From Paragyromitra xinjiangensis (Eukaryota > Ascomycota > Pezizomycetes > Pezizales > Discinaceae), in assembly GCA_038503065.1 (NCBI GenBank), contig JBCAMK010000012.1, positions 1,674,001-1,738,000 of the forward strand: a stretch of 64,000 nucleotides of DNA. Reading direction: 5' to 3'. A program made the translations under genes and the position numbers. The notes under the pieces are model-generated. The model worked only from the letters and a program-made list of their open reading frames with translations, did no database searches and was not told the origin of the DNA. Each line of letters starts with the position of its first letter. Position 1 is the first letter of the stretch. Shown in pieces: positions 35,984 to 46,630 of this stretch.

Positions 35984-37406
35984 GAGGCCGTCTAGTTGTA
36001 GAAGGGATCGGTGGTCCGGGGGATGGCGATGACGGAGCGCTGGGGGTTCGAAGTAGCGGGTTTCGATGGTCTAACATGCGCGCTTGACGACGCCAGCGAG
36101 ATAGGGTATGGTGCCCGAATTGGCGGTGGACACTTGATGGTGATGATGAGGGTGGTGGTTGATGGTGGGTCGGTGGATGTTGTTGATGGTACAGCAGTGT
36201 TGGTGGGTGCTGTTGATTCAAAGAAAAACCCCCCTCCTGACCCGAGCGTTCAGATCCCAGTTGAGTTGTTGAGCCCCTCCCGAATACTTTATTCGGATCC
36301 TTTACTGGATCTGCTCCCTCCTTTGTGGTATCTTAGGTTTTTGCTTCCCCTGAGGTTTCCCCTCGATCATAAGCTTCCCCTATCCCTATCCCTATCCCTA
36401 AACCCCTCCGAAACCTCCAACGAGGCTACTGTGCTGCTGAGATCCCCCCACAGGTAATATTATTCACACCCCTCACGTTGTAGGTGTGTGTTGATCTGTC
36501 GACAGCCGAGAGAACTCTCTCACAATCAGAAGAGAGGGGGGAAACAATAATCCTCCTTCCGACGTGCTTTGCCGAGGGTTGCTGTAGATGGGGTCGATGG
36601 ACTGAAGATGGATGTGCCCAATGTGATGTCTCGATAACTGCCAACCCGGGTATGTTATGTATATGTATGGTATTGTTATGTATGATATTTATGGATGATA
36701 TGGCTTTGCTTTTAACCCGCTAGTTCTGCGACCCTTGGCCAGGCACACGCACACATTCACATACACATACACGAGGCGCTTCTCTCACACGCTCTCTCCC
36801 GTGTACTGGGTAGATGATGAAAAGTCAAATAGATGGGATGAGTTATTCGTTTCGTTCCCTCTCGTCTCAGGTCCTGTATCCCGGACAGTAAATGTCGTGA
36901 AGAAAAAAACCCCCCCACCAGTAAATAGAATGAAAACAACAAAAAAGTACCCACAGAGAATAGAACCAAAACACAACCCAAAACGAAAACAAAATAATCC
37001 CAAGAAAAGCCAGGACCCCCAGTCAGCATCGATTCTGATTCGAACCCCTATCGCCAGCTTCTCAAAACAGTCAAGTGTCCTCTCGCTTGGAAGTCGCTTC
37101 GCAGAAAGCTACCAAAATGATACATTGGCACTTGCTTCATGCTCAGCGAACCGATAGCCGCCCTTGAAAAACGTGTGGGAGGGAAAAGATCAGAGATCAT
37201 TTGTCCCTTTGTTTACTTTTCTATTTATCGAGCGCGCTGGGGGAGGGCGTTACTGTCACTCCTGTCACAACTCACAAGCTGACCGAATCTGGTCATGTTA
37301 CATCTGTCTCAAGTTTCAGCTCTAGGAAAACCCGCCGAGTCTCCAGAACACAACCTGACATCTCCCGACCAAGAGTCCATGAGCCAACAATAACAAATCT
37401 GTAAAC
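35984..37406. other. Intergenic: formin promoter side, simple repeats
   Basis: Divergent spacer between the formin and a small membrane-protein gene. It holds a short CCCTAT tandem run near 36376-36402, a CA-rich stretch near 36745-36775 and an A-rich stretch near 36900-36990. The open frames here have low-complexity composition and are not called. Confidence 0.5.
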
Positions 37407-37782
37407 ATGACCGGCACCGTGGGGAATTTCATCACTGTGAATAACCCCCCCATATCCTTCACCCCTCCTCTCTCCCCGCCTGGCTGAGGGCTAACAGAAG
37501 CTTTCGCAGACTACGCTGCTGACGTTAACTTGCTCCATCATCCTTTTCGTCACTTACCGCATTGCAATCCGGCCGATCCTACTGAAACATAATCTTATCC
37601 CGTTGCAGAACCTCCAACGAACGATCTCGGATCATTTCTCTTCCGAGGGTCATGTTCGGCTACCTGACGATGACGACGACAGGGAGAGGAGACATCTAGA
37701 AGAAGGGTTTAAGGATGATAGTGATGACGAAGGGGAAAGGGGTGATGGGAGGATCAGGAGGGAGCAGCCTGCTGAAGTTTAG
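37407..37782 (+). CDS. Small single-pass membrane protein, 2 exons (100 aa)
   Basis: Candidate gene that is invisible as a plain ORF because its second exon has no Met. Exon 1 is 37407-37436 (MTGTVGNFIT), and exon 2 is 37510-37782. The intron has a weak GTGAAT donor, a GGGCTAAC branch site and a CGCAG acceptor. An alternative in-phase donor (GTGGGG) lies slightly earlier. Exon 2 begins with a membrane helix (TLLTLTCSIILFVTYRIAI), followed by RPILLKHNLIPLQNLQRT and a very acidic/basic tail (DDDDDRERR, DDSDDEGE) to the stop at 37782. I do not recognise the family. The topology suggests a short N-terminus and a cytosolic or nuclear charged tail. It is convergent with the methyltransferase gene 355 bp away. 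Confidence 0.55.
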
Positions 37783-38137
37783 GTTGATGGAAATGAGGTT
37801 TATGGTAATGGGAGATGAATGGGTGGCTGAATGGTGATGATTTGGACTGGCTTTGTTTATCGCAGCCTCGGAAGCGATGAGAGTTGAATATGGCGTTTAT
37901 ACGAGAGTACCATGGGACGCTGGGAGTTCAAGGGTGTATAAAATTGATTTATTATTTGTTTTTTCGAAAGTTGCCTATACCTTCTAATGCTGTTCGTTAT
38001 TTTGCCTACCTTAAACAAATACTACTCTGGCTGTCTCATACTAGGTCATAGACGACTCGAGATTCATCCCTTCGATGCTCTCATGATAATCGATAGAGTT
38101 TTATGCCCCACCTATTAATTCCTACGCCCCCACTGGC

Positions 38138-39222
38138 TTAACATTCACCATCACCCGTAACTGGACCTTCCTCAGCCCACTCCCACCCTTCCTTCCACGC
38201 CACAACCCCCCTTCCCTTACCTGCATAATCCTTCCAGATTCCCACACCCTTCCATGCATTCCTTTCCTGCCACTGAGCTTTAACCCTCCCCGCCTGCTCA
38301 CATCCGCCTACCTCCACCATCAGCACCTTCGCATCCAACCTCTCCGCAATCCCAGCCACAACCGGATAAAACGTATCCCCACTACCCTCACTAACACTCT
38401 CATATCCCTTCTGCGGTGGCACCAATGCCAACTTCGGTTCGTAATTCCGCACCGACCTCGCTGTCTCCGTATCGAACCCGCGCGGCGAAATATACGGCGG
38501 ATTCGATACCACCACATCCACCTTCTCACCGTCACTCTTTCCCTTCCACATCCGTCCACCGAAGTAGCGTCGGATCTTCCCTAGGCTGAAATCCGGAACT
38601 AGCAGGTCTCCGCGTCGGAACATTACGTTCTCGCTTGCGCTTTCTGGGGCTGTTCCCGCCTCGATATTGTGTTTTACGTTCTTGCGTGCGAGTGTCACAG
38701 CAGTGGGTGAGATATCGATGCCGAGACATCGCGATTGGATTCCGACGGAAGTGAGGAGAGTGTAGAGATAGAGTGGGATGCAACCGGTACCGGTGCAGAG
38801 GTCGAGGATCCTGAGTGGGTGCTTGATGTCAGGGAGGTTAGATGAGAGGTGGGAGAAGAGGTGGGATGTTAGATGCTCCGTTTCTGGCCTACGTAAAACA
38901 ATTAGAACTAAGTATAGTAGCAAGGTAGGTGGAAGTAGACGCACCGGGGTATTAGTACCCCTCGCTCACATAGTATGTCTAGTCCTCCGAATGGCTGGGT
39001 TCCGAGGATGTATTGTAGTGGTTCCCCTCTTCCTCGGCGTTCACATAGTTGCTTTAGGTATTTCTTCCCTCCTTTCCCGCCTTTCTCAAGGGCTATGAAT
39101 TCTCGGAGCCAACGTAGCTCAGCAGTTGCCTGTTCGAGAGTTCGACATTCTCGTAGTAGCGTGTGGAGTAATTGGTTTCTTGCGAGTGCTGCGTGGATGA
39201 GTGAATGTGGGAGGCGGGGCAT
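38138..39222 (-). CDS. MTQ1: Mitochondrial release-factor glutamine methyltransferase (HemK/PrmC family), 2 exons
   Basis: N5-glutamine methyltransferase of the HemK/PrmC family. Members methylate the Gln of the GGQ motif in peptide-chain release factors; the single-domain mitochondrial form in yeast is Mtq1. Exons 38945-39222 and 38138-38888 give 342 residues; the GTGCGT donor and GTAG acceptor join VLIPR to PETEHLTSHL. The N-terminal helical domain holds RRGRGEPLQYILGTQPFGGL. The SAM-binding site is ILDLCTGTGCIPLYL, and the catalytic NPPY box is VVVSNPPYISPRGFD. Both are intact, and the length is normal. The cytosolic paralogue Mtq2 lacks the N-terminal domain, so this is the mitochondrial type by architecture, although I see no strong presequence. 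Confidence 0.9.
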
Positions 39223-39521
39223 TATTCCCTTATCTTTATTTTTCCTTTTCCTGTAAGGAAGGTTGGGTGCAGATGTAAGGGATGCTTGGCAGGTAAGCGA
39301 GATACCACCGCTTATCGGAATCTAGCTATGACGAACTGGCTGGGGTAATCTCCGTGGGGGCTTGCGCAATTGCAAGGGATTAAATCGGATTCTAGGGAGA
39401 TAGCGGGACGGTGATTTAGGTTGTTCGTTTATGCTGCCCCTTGATGAGGGAAACCTCCCTAACAATGTTGGCATCATAATAAAGCCAACCCACTCAAACT
39501 AAGCCGGCCCTACAGAAGGTA

Positions 39522-39686
39522 CCGTATGTACTCTTCAAATACGACCTGCACTTGCCCCGTGGCTTACACGTAGAGTAATCTTTTGAATGGTCGAGTTCCT
39601 GTGGCTCTCTCTTTTTCTGCCACATTTAGCACCATATTAAGTTTAGCGTGAGGCAGGTGCAAGTCGTATTTGAAGAGTACGTACGG
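39522..39686. mobile_element. MITE (TA-flanked hairpin element, 165 bp)
   Basis: The termini are 35-bp inverted repeats (left from 39522, CCGTATGTACTCTTCAAATA; right arm ending 39686) with three mismatches. The element is flanked on both sides by TA, the target duplication of Tc1/mariner-type transposons. There is no coding capacity. A further short direct similarity (CAGAAGGTAC) lies at 39513-39522 and 39700-39710. Confidence 0.75.
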
Positions 39687-40329
39687 TATTTCGAAGCCTT
39701 CAGAAGGTACTTCTAGCCTCTCGAAGCGCTACAAGATTAAAACGTCAGAATGGAGATTCTAGATAGACCTTACCTCGTTATCAACTAGCTTCAGATAAAC
39801 GGCTACAAATTTCTAGCAAATCCCCCAACACAACTTTATCTAGCATAACCGAGATATATATCTGTAGTGATTTCCCTCAGGACCTGACACAAGCAATTCA
39901 GGAAATTTTTCGCCAAAGACATCCTAGGTGATAAATAATGGGGTCATACCTCATCACTCGGACCATTGTCAAAACTCGATCGTACAGATTTACGACCGTT
40001 GAATCCTAGGACACAAATTCTAGGGGTAATTACTTATTTTGGGTCGCGTTCAAGTACATGTAGGTACGAATGGTGATGTAGTGTGCCTTCGAGCGGGCAG
40101 ATTCTTCAGTGTCACTCCAGCAAAATAAAAGACCTAACATTACTCCCCACTCATTCTAAGAACGATTGAGGATGATGAAGAGCGATAGCGCGTAATGGAA
40201 AGTAGTAAGAGGGGATGGAAGACTGATGGAAATGATGAGGGATGATGGAAATTAATGAAAGATGACGGAAATTAGTGAAGGATGAATGGTGATGAATAGT
40301 GATGAAGATGATGATGAACGATACTGAAT

Positions 40330-40383
40330 GATGATGAACGGATGAGTGATGATGAACTGATGAGTGATGATGAACGGATGAGT
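40330..40383. repeat. 18-bp minisatellite, three units
   Basis: Three tandem copies of GATGATGAACGGATGAGT, the middle one with T for G. They sit inside a wider ATG/GAT-rich low-complexity field from about 40160 to 40440. The field creates open frames in several registers that I regard as artefacts. Confidence 0.8.
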
Positions 40384-40539
40384 GATGATGGATAGTGACA
40401 AAAAACAGCAAAAAGTGATGAAAGTCGATGAAGGATGAACAACGATGAGAAACGACAAAACAAACCAAACCAAACCAAACAGAAAAGTAGTCACAAGAAA
40501 GCTTCTCTTCATCTCCTCGCACAACGGCCAGAAGACAAT

Positions 40540-40870
40540 GAGAAGCAGCGGCAGAAACCGCTACTCCCGTGGAAAAAAGGCATCTGCCAAAAACCACTTT
40601 GCGGACAGGCAAAGGCCTGTCCTAAAGAGGAACCGGGAATGACCCCGGCTCCGAAGAAGATAGGAGATCAGGCGTGAGCCCGATCCCAATGTGAAGAGAC
40701 CCAGGAGACTGCGGTATCCACACCTCAGGGCAGGGAATACTCACCGTAGCCCCTTGATAATGAAGGTTGCAGCCCCCAGGCCGTTATGGTCCCGGGACAC
40801 CGCCTTTTTAAGGGCGATGCCAGGAGAGAAGCCCAGAACTAAGCCACATAGCAATGGCTAGCGGTGACCC
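40540..40870. other. GC-rich hairpin-forming block of unknown nature
   Basis: Composition changes sharply between two simple-repeat fields. Perfect local hairpins are visible: GGACAGGC/GCCTGTCC around an AAAG loop (40603-40622), CCGGG/CCCGG (40633-40648), and further along CGCC/GGCG near 40801-40815. No coding frame is convincing. It could be the end of a retroelement, a structured non-coding RNA or a relic. Confidence 0.3.
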
Positions 40871-40969
40871 AGAAGAGGCCCCCCCCCACACGTAACACCG
40901 TAGGCTTGGGAGAGATTCCCGGGGATTCTCAAGTGAGAAGAGGAAGAGGAGGAAGGAGGGCGTATTCGG

Positions 40970-41047
40970 AAGACATATGCGAGGAGGAGAGAGGACGTAT
41001 GCGAGGAGGAGGGAGGACGTATGCGAGAAGGATGGAGGACGTATGCG
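40970..41047. repeat. About 22-bp minisatellite
   Basis: Three to four imperfect units of AGGACGTATGCGAGGAGGAG type. No gene overlaps. Confidence 0.75.
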
Positions 41048-43214
41048 GATTGCTGCTGCTTGGTCGCCGTTGATGAGAAAAAGGAGGACGAACAGTGGGG
41101 GGGAGGACCGTTTATATAGTGGTGGGAGAAATTTGAAGCCAAGGAAAACTTATTAGTGGCGGCGAATTTTACTGTCGGCGAATTTTACTCGCGGCGAAAA
41201 AATGTCTCCCGGCGGCTTCCTGAGACTAAATTTTATATAGAATGGAATTTCGCCAAGGGGAAGACTACATGTATTGACAGCGGCCAATTCTGCGGTGCAG
41301 GCAGAAAATTTCTTTCGTCGTTTTCCTAGAGTTGAGAGCAGCAGAGATGCCTCGAGACGCATCTCACACCGCTTGGGGTCCAATCGTATGTGCATGTAGT
41401 TTCCATTATTTCTAGGCTTTTTCAACGTATTCCTCTACCTGTCCAATCATGAGATGTGATTTGGTTACTTACGAGGATACTTTAGAGTATGAATAACCTT
41501 CATATTTTGTCTAGTGAGTCTAAAACAGACCGAATGAGGATCGCCCAAAGTATCACTGAAAAGGGGGAGAGAAATGAACGGTAAGGCTGAAAACGGGGCG
41601 AGTAGATAGAGCCCTCCCTAGCTCTTTTCGTACAGTACGAGGATCCTAGAAAAGCATAGATGGAAAAGAGATGGTTGGGCTACACACTTAGAGCTGGCGC
41701 CATTCTGCTGATAGTCGTAAGACGACTTAGGATAGGAAATTTGATTGAGTATGGATCTACATGTAGTTATTTTGAATATCCTATCAAATTCCACTAGATA
41801 AAATATCCAGGTTTCAATCGATCGAAAGCGCTAACAATTCTACTTCCGCTAGGCTAGGTAGGTACTCCGTCTCTTTTACCCATTCCTTTCTCAGGACTTA
41901 TTGTAGCTTCTTACGCACACCCTGTTTAATTGAGAGTTCCCTATCATCATGGGTCCTTCTCCCAGCATGCCTCATGGTGAATCACTCGCGCCAAGCCTTG
42001 CCAAGAACTCTTGTCAGGCTCCTTCCACCAGCCGAAGGAAATTATAATAGACTCTCCTGCGGGGGCTGAGTACCTAGTTGAGCAGCTTCTAAATTCTTAG
42101 AGTGAGACTCCTTAAAAAGGCACTCGAAATTTGTGCTTTTTAACTATGATGGCACGCATTCAACCATACATGTATCTCTAAATGTTAACGCGGGCTTTTC
42201 AAATTGAGGGACAGCCCACCAAATTGGTTCAAGAGGAGGAATTAGGGAAAGAGGCTAAACTAAGAAGCACGGGTTTCGTTATTTCGGTCCTAAGGGTCGA
42301 CGTCTACTGATAGGCGTATACGTACACGCACATATGGATTTCCCTTTGATGAGCGAGACAACTCTAGCGATTTGCCTACGGTGTGACGAGCTCCCGGCAT
42401 AACAAGAACCCAAAGAGAAAGACCTCATAAAGTGGCTATGAGTAACGCTTAGCCCGACCGCGAGCTGCATCGTCACCGTCGTTGATCAAGTCATCACTAG
42501 AGCCCTTTCCCTCCTCTAAACGCACGCGTATGGGCTTTGCAACAGTGTTTCTAATAGTTAGGATTCCCGCTGAACCAAACAACCGATGATGTAGATAAGA
42601 TCTAATCGGCTACCTTGACACAAGCCAATACATGTAATCAAGGTGTTTACGAGTATGGGTTAGTCATTTTGTAGTTGTGTTGTTTATGTTCGTTTTAGGC
42701 TAGCCACAGAAGCTTATAAATTTACTTCCTGGTAAATGCAGCTAGTACCGGGTACGACGGTACCATAACCCAAGTAGTTGGTTGGATGCACTTAATCGAT
42801 TAGTCGGTAAGCCGATCGATTAGATTACCGCCATAACCCGAAGGGTTGGATACGTGTATGGATTGTCAATCAATCAATCAGATTACCTCAACTATGACGA
42901 AATATGAGTGGCAGGTCATGATCTGGAGCCTGGATTCGTACTTTGCTATTACAGTACGATAACAACGAGTTCCTTATGGTTTACGGTTTACTATCTGCTG
43001 CTTAATAGTTATTCCCGCCTTTAACCTCACCAATGGGTTCTAGCCCTGACTTAAAGTGACGCATCTTGATTTCAGAGGGTCATGTCGATCTTGTAGTTTT
43101 TTCTGTTGGTTGTGAGGCCTCTTCCGGGGGTGAGCTTGACGACTACATATAATACGTGTAAGAGTACGGCGGTCAGCAAGTTCTTCTGGACCGCTCGATA
43201 TGCTCAGACATAAG

Positions 43215-44776
43215 CTACCCGTGGTCCGAGGGATTTTTAATTCCCACCGGCCAGGCAGCGGGAGTCGCGGTGGGATTTTGCACAACGGCTATGGCGGCGA
43301 GAACGACAATGATCAAAAGCACGAAGTAAAGGTACGGGGAAACTTTCACGGGGTCCACAGTGGGGGCTTATGAAGAAAAAGTTTCGTGAAGAATTCTTTC
43401 ATCTAGTTCGTATCTTCACTTTTGGACACAACTGCATGTATCCACATTAAATCTAGACATGATCCTTCAGCTACTTCGCTTAATCCGCTTGCCGCGTTTA
43501 ATAATAAAAATGACCTCTATTCGCCGCTCCGATCCTTCCCCGAGTCTACTATTCTAGGTTTCGCTAGTACATGTGTCGTTTGCAGTTCTGGTTTGCCGAC
43601 GCTTCCGGGTTATTTTCCGGGGCTTGGCAACCGAGGGACCGAACCCGGGACGTGAATGGGTGTTTTTCCGATCCCGATATGACGTAGGGACTCGCTTCTA
43701 TTCTCGACTTCGAGCTAATGGTTTTCTGTGGCCACGTTGTTGGAAGGAGGCTAGAAGAAATCGAGAGGCTAGTTATGAGTTGGGGATATAGGATCGGGGA
43801 ACATATCCATGAAACTGTTCATTAGCTTCGGGGTTCGGAATCCAGCGATTTTGCTTTCTGGAGATGTTTTTTTTCACTTGGAGTGCGGGTTTTTTGCTTG
43901 ACCTTAGACTGGCTCCTGAGAGTGTTGGAAATCCCTCCAGTAGCACTTTAGGGCTGTCGTCATCGTAGAGCTTCGAAGAACCGTGATGAGGATATCCGGC
44001 CAACATCGCGTAGCCTCTGCCGGCGATTGTTGGGGCCCCGCTAGATAATTGTCTGGAAGAGTCCGGAGTCTGTGGTTGTTTCCAATTGAATTACTAGCTT
44101 TAACTGATGTAGCGTACCTGTATTGTACGATTGAATTGATAGTACGGTACCTTGGGGTCTGGCAAATTGGAATGCCTCGGCAACTAACCGAGATATCCCT
44201 AGATCCAGCAAGTGGGATAATCCATAATCCGCATGTTAATCCGAGCGAAGTCTTGGAGATATATCTACCCTATTGACATTGTGAGGATTTTCAACTGCGG
44301 TTAGTCAGGGGTAGATCTAGATGTGGATTCAGATGGATGTCTTGGGTCTTATGCGGTGGGGCGGGGATGCTAGTTGATATATTCTTTCGAATTTGTCTCC
44401 CCGACGTGTACCCGGTGAGGGATCGATATTAGCGGACAGCCTGGGTGGCAGTTTTTCTTCTTCCGTGGACCCGTGCCAGACTGTCAGGGTTGAGGCTGCA
44501 TGGCTTATCGATAATGTGGGGAAGCCAAGATGATCCCCGCGCCGCATTTCCAGGCCCACTAAACCGGATCGAGCGAACCCGACGTATCCCCGGGAACTCT
44601 CCATCTCCACCGAGAGAATGGGTTTCCGAGGGTATGCGAGGTGTTGCTTCCACTTCTCCGTGATTGCCTTGCGGGATATAGTGTAATCGCTCTTGGGAGC
44701 AGGAATAGTCCGTTTGAGCAATGGGAGCTAGAAGCGGGAAGAAGGGTGTGGACAGTGGACTAGGGAAAATTAGCAT
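43215..44776 (-). CDS. Probable unrecognised multi-exon gene with C-terminal membrane helix
   Basis: Several protein-like open segments on the minus strand cannot be explained as one ORF but fit an exon chain. An ATG frame at 44776-44429 starts MLIFPSPLSTPFFPLLAPIA. A segment at about 44087-43891 contains GAPTIAGRGYAMLAGYPHHG. A segment at about 43752-43570 contains YVISGSEKHPFTSRVRSLGC, and another at about 43530-43430 contains EVAEGSCLDLMWIHAVVSK. A last exon at 43215-43366 encodes KVSPYLYFVLLIIVVLAAIA, then QNPTATPAAWPVGIKNPSDH and a stop. The last junction is good (donor GTGAAG, pyrimidine-rich acceptor TTCTTCATAAG, phases agree). The middle joins are tentative. The product may be a tail-anchored or type I membrane protein. 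Family unknown. It is divergent from the FDH gene. Confidence 0.35.
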
Positions 44777-45125
44777 CTAGGGATTTGTATTTAAGAGAAC
44801 AAACATCTCGTTTTATTCGACCTCATCATCACAACTTCTCATCACTCCCCATCTCTTCAGTTCAATTTTAAATCGTATCTGCATCCTTTTCCCTGGTTCC
44901 GTGCCTGCATTGAATCTCGAACAACATCTATCTGTCTGCCGGTCCTTCCCCGTTTACCTTTACCGGTGCGTATGCTGCTGTGGGCTGTTTGCCGCCATCT
45001 GGCAACATATAGCCGAATAGCCCCCGCTCCTTTATATATTTCTCGTTGCTAACGTTGCTTCTCCTCTCGTTCATAGTCACATTACATTCATCACACTCAA
45101 TCCTTTTTGAGCATCAATCTTCATC
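44777..45125. promoter_or_regulatory. FDH promoter region with TATA-like box
   Basis: CT-rich leader upstream of the formate dehydrogenase ATG. A TTTATATATTT box sits at 45031-45041, about 90 bp before the start codon, and CT/TCATCA-rich sequence follows it. The region would be shared with the proposed divergent gene ending at 44776. Confidence 0.5.
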
Positions 45126-46630
45126 ATGGTACTTTCTACTCCCCTGCGTGCTTCTTCTGCCTTGTTGAGGAGGCAATTCCTTCGCCCTTCAGTCTTGTCG
45201 ACAAACTTTGCAGCCAGAAAGACTGCTTTCGGTGCTATTTCTGGAGCTCGCACACTAACAGCGACTTTCAATCCTCAGGTTAAAGTTCTTGCTGTTCTCT
45301 ACGACGTAAGTAGCTCTTTTCACTACTCTATAGTAGCCCGGAATTTAGACTAAGTTTTTATAGGGTGGTCAACACGCTATTGATGTCCCTGAACTTCTTG
45401 GAACCACTGAGAACGAACTCGGTCTGAGGAAATGGTTGGAAGACCAAGGCCACGAGCTCATCACCACTTCAGACAAGGAGGGCGAAAACTCCACCTTTGA
45501 TCGTGAATTGGTTGATGCGGAGATTATTATTACCACTCCGTAAGTCATGCACCCCGCATTCCGCTTGTGGAACGGCATCTGGTTTCAACCAGGAACTGGC
45601 GGCTAATTGTGGTTTTCCGCGGTAGTTTCCATCCTGGTTACTTGACTGCCGAACGTCTTGCCAAGGCCAAGAAATTGAAGCTCGCTGTTACCGCTGGTAT
45701 CGGATCTGACCACGTCGATCTCAATGTTGCGAACAAGACAAATGGTGGTATTACCGTTGCGGAGGTTACCGGCTCTAACGTCGTGTCTGTTGCTGAACGT
45801 AGGATCCCTTGTTACACAATGCTACTGGGAGCAATTACTGATAGTTATTTTAGATGTTGTTATGACTATCCTCACCCTCGTCCGTAACTTCGTCCCCGCC
45901 CACGAGCAGATCCAGGCTGGTGAATGGGATGTCGCCGCTGTCGCCAAGGATGAGTACGATCTTGAGGACAAGGTTGTTGGAACTGTCGGTGTTGGAAGAA
46001 TCGGTGAGCGTGTCTTGAGACGTCTCCAGGGATTCGACTGCAAGGAGCTTTTGTACTATGACTACCAGGTTTGTACCTTTTATCCTCGTGGCCGGAAACA
46101 ACTCAGCTAACTCAATCAAACAGCCCCTGAAGCCTGAACTTGAGAAACTCCTCGGCGCTCGCCGTGTTGATAAGCTCGAGGATCTCGTTGCGCAGTGTGA
46201 TGTTGTCACTATTAACTGCCCTCTCCACGAGTCGACTCGCGGCCTCTTCAACAAGGACCTCATCTCCAAGATGAAGAAGGGCTCATGGCTCGTCAACACC
46301 GCTCGTGGTGCCATCGTTGTCAAGGAGGATGTTGCTGATGCCCTCAAGGCTGGCCACCTTCGCGGCTATGGTGGTGACGTCTGGTTCCCTCAGCCAGCTC
46401 CTAAGGACCACCCTCTGCGCTATGCCAAGAACCCCTTCGGTGGCGGGAACGCCATGGTTCCTCACATGAGCGGTACCTCAATTGACGCGCAGAAGCGTTA
46501 CGCTGACGGTACTAAGGCTATCTTGCAGAGCTACCTCTCCGGAAAGCATGATTACCGCGTAGAAGACTTGATTGTCATTGGTGGTGACTATGCCACCAAG
46601 GCTTATGGCCAGAGGGATAACAAGGCTTAA
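45126..46630 (+). CDS. FDH1: NAD-dependent formate dehydrogenase, 5 exons
   Basis: Oxidises formate to CO2 with NAD+, detoxifying formate and supplying NADH. Exons 45126-45305, 45364-45539, 45626-45798, 45854-46068 and 46124-46630 give 416 residues; each junction is in phase. D-2-hydroxyacid dehydrogenase fold: the substrate domain has [19 protein letters not shown] and [20 protein letters not shown]. The NAD domain has [17 protein letters not shown] (GxGxxG) and [20 protein letters not shown], with catalytic Arg/His motifs [10 protein letters not shown] and VPHMSG. The N-terminal about 47 residues are rich in Arg, Ser and Ala and lack acids, as in a mitochondrial presequence; many fungal FDHs are cytosolic and about 50 residues shorter, so this looks like the targeted form. 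The short exons are typical of fungal FDH. Confidence 0.95.

Larger units (their letters stand above)
39223..43214. other. Long repeat-rich intergenic interval
   Basis: Four kilobases without a supported gene. It holds a MITE (39522-39686), a GATGAT-rich simple-repeat field (about 40160-40440), a short CCAAA run near 40461, a GC-rich hairpin-forming block (40540-40870), a 22-bp minisatellite (40970-41047) and imperfect direct repeats around 42765-42900. From 41500 to 42700 I see nothing. Confidence 0.55.

Noticed and set aside
40151..40612. 153-codon minus-strand frame rich in His, Ser and Ile
   Set aside because: It is a translation of the GATGAT simple-repeat field, and overlapping frames in other registers look the same.
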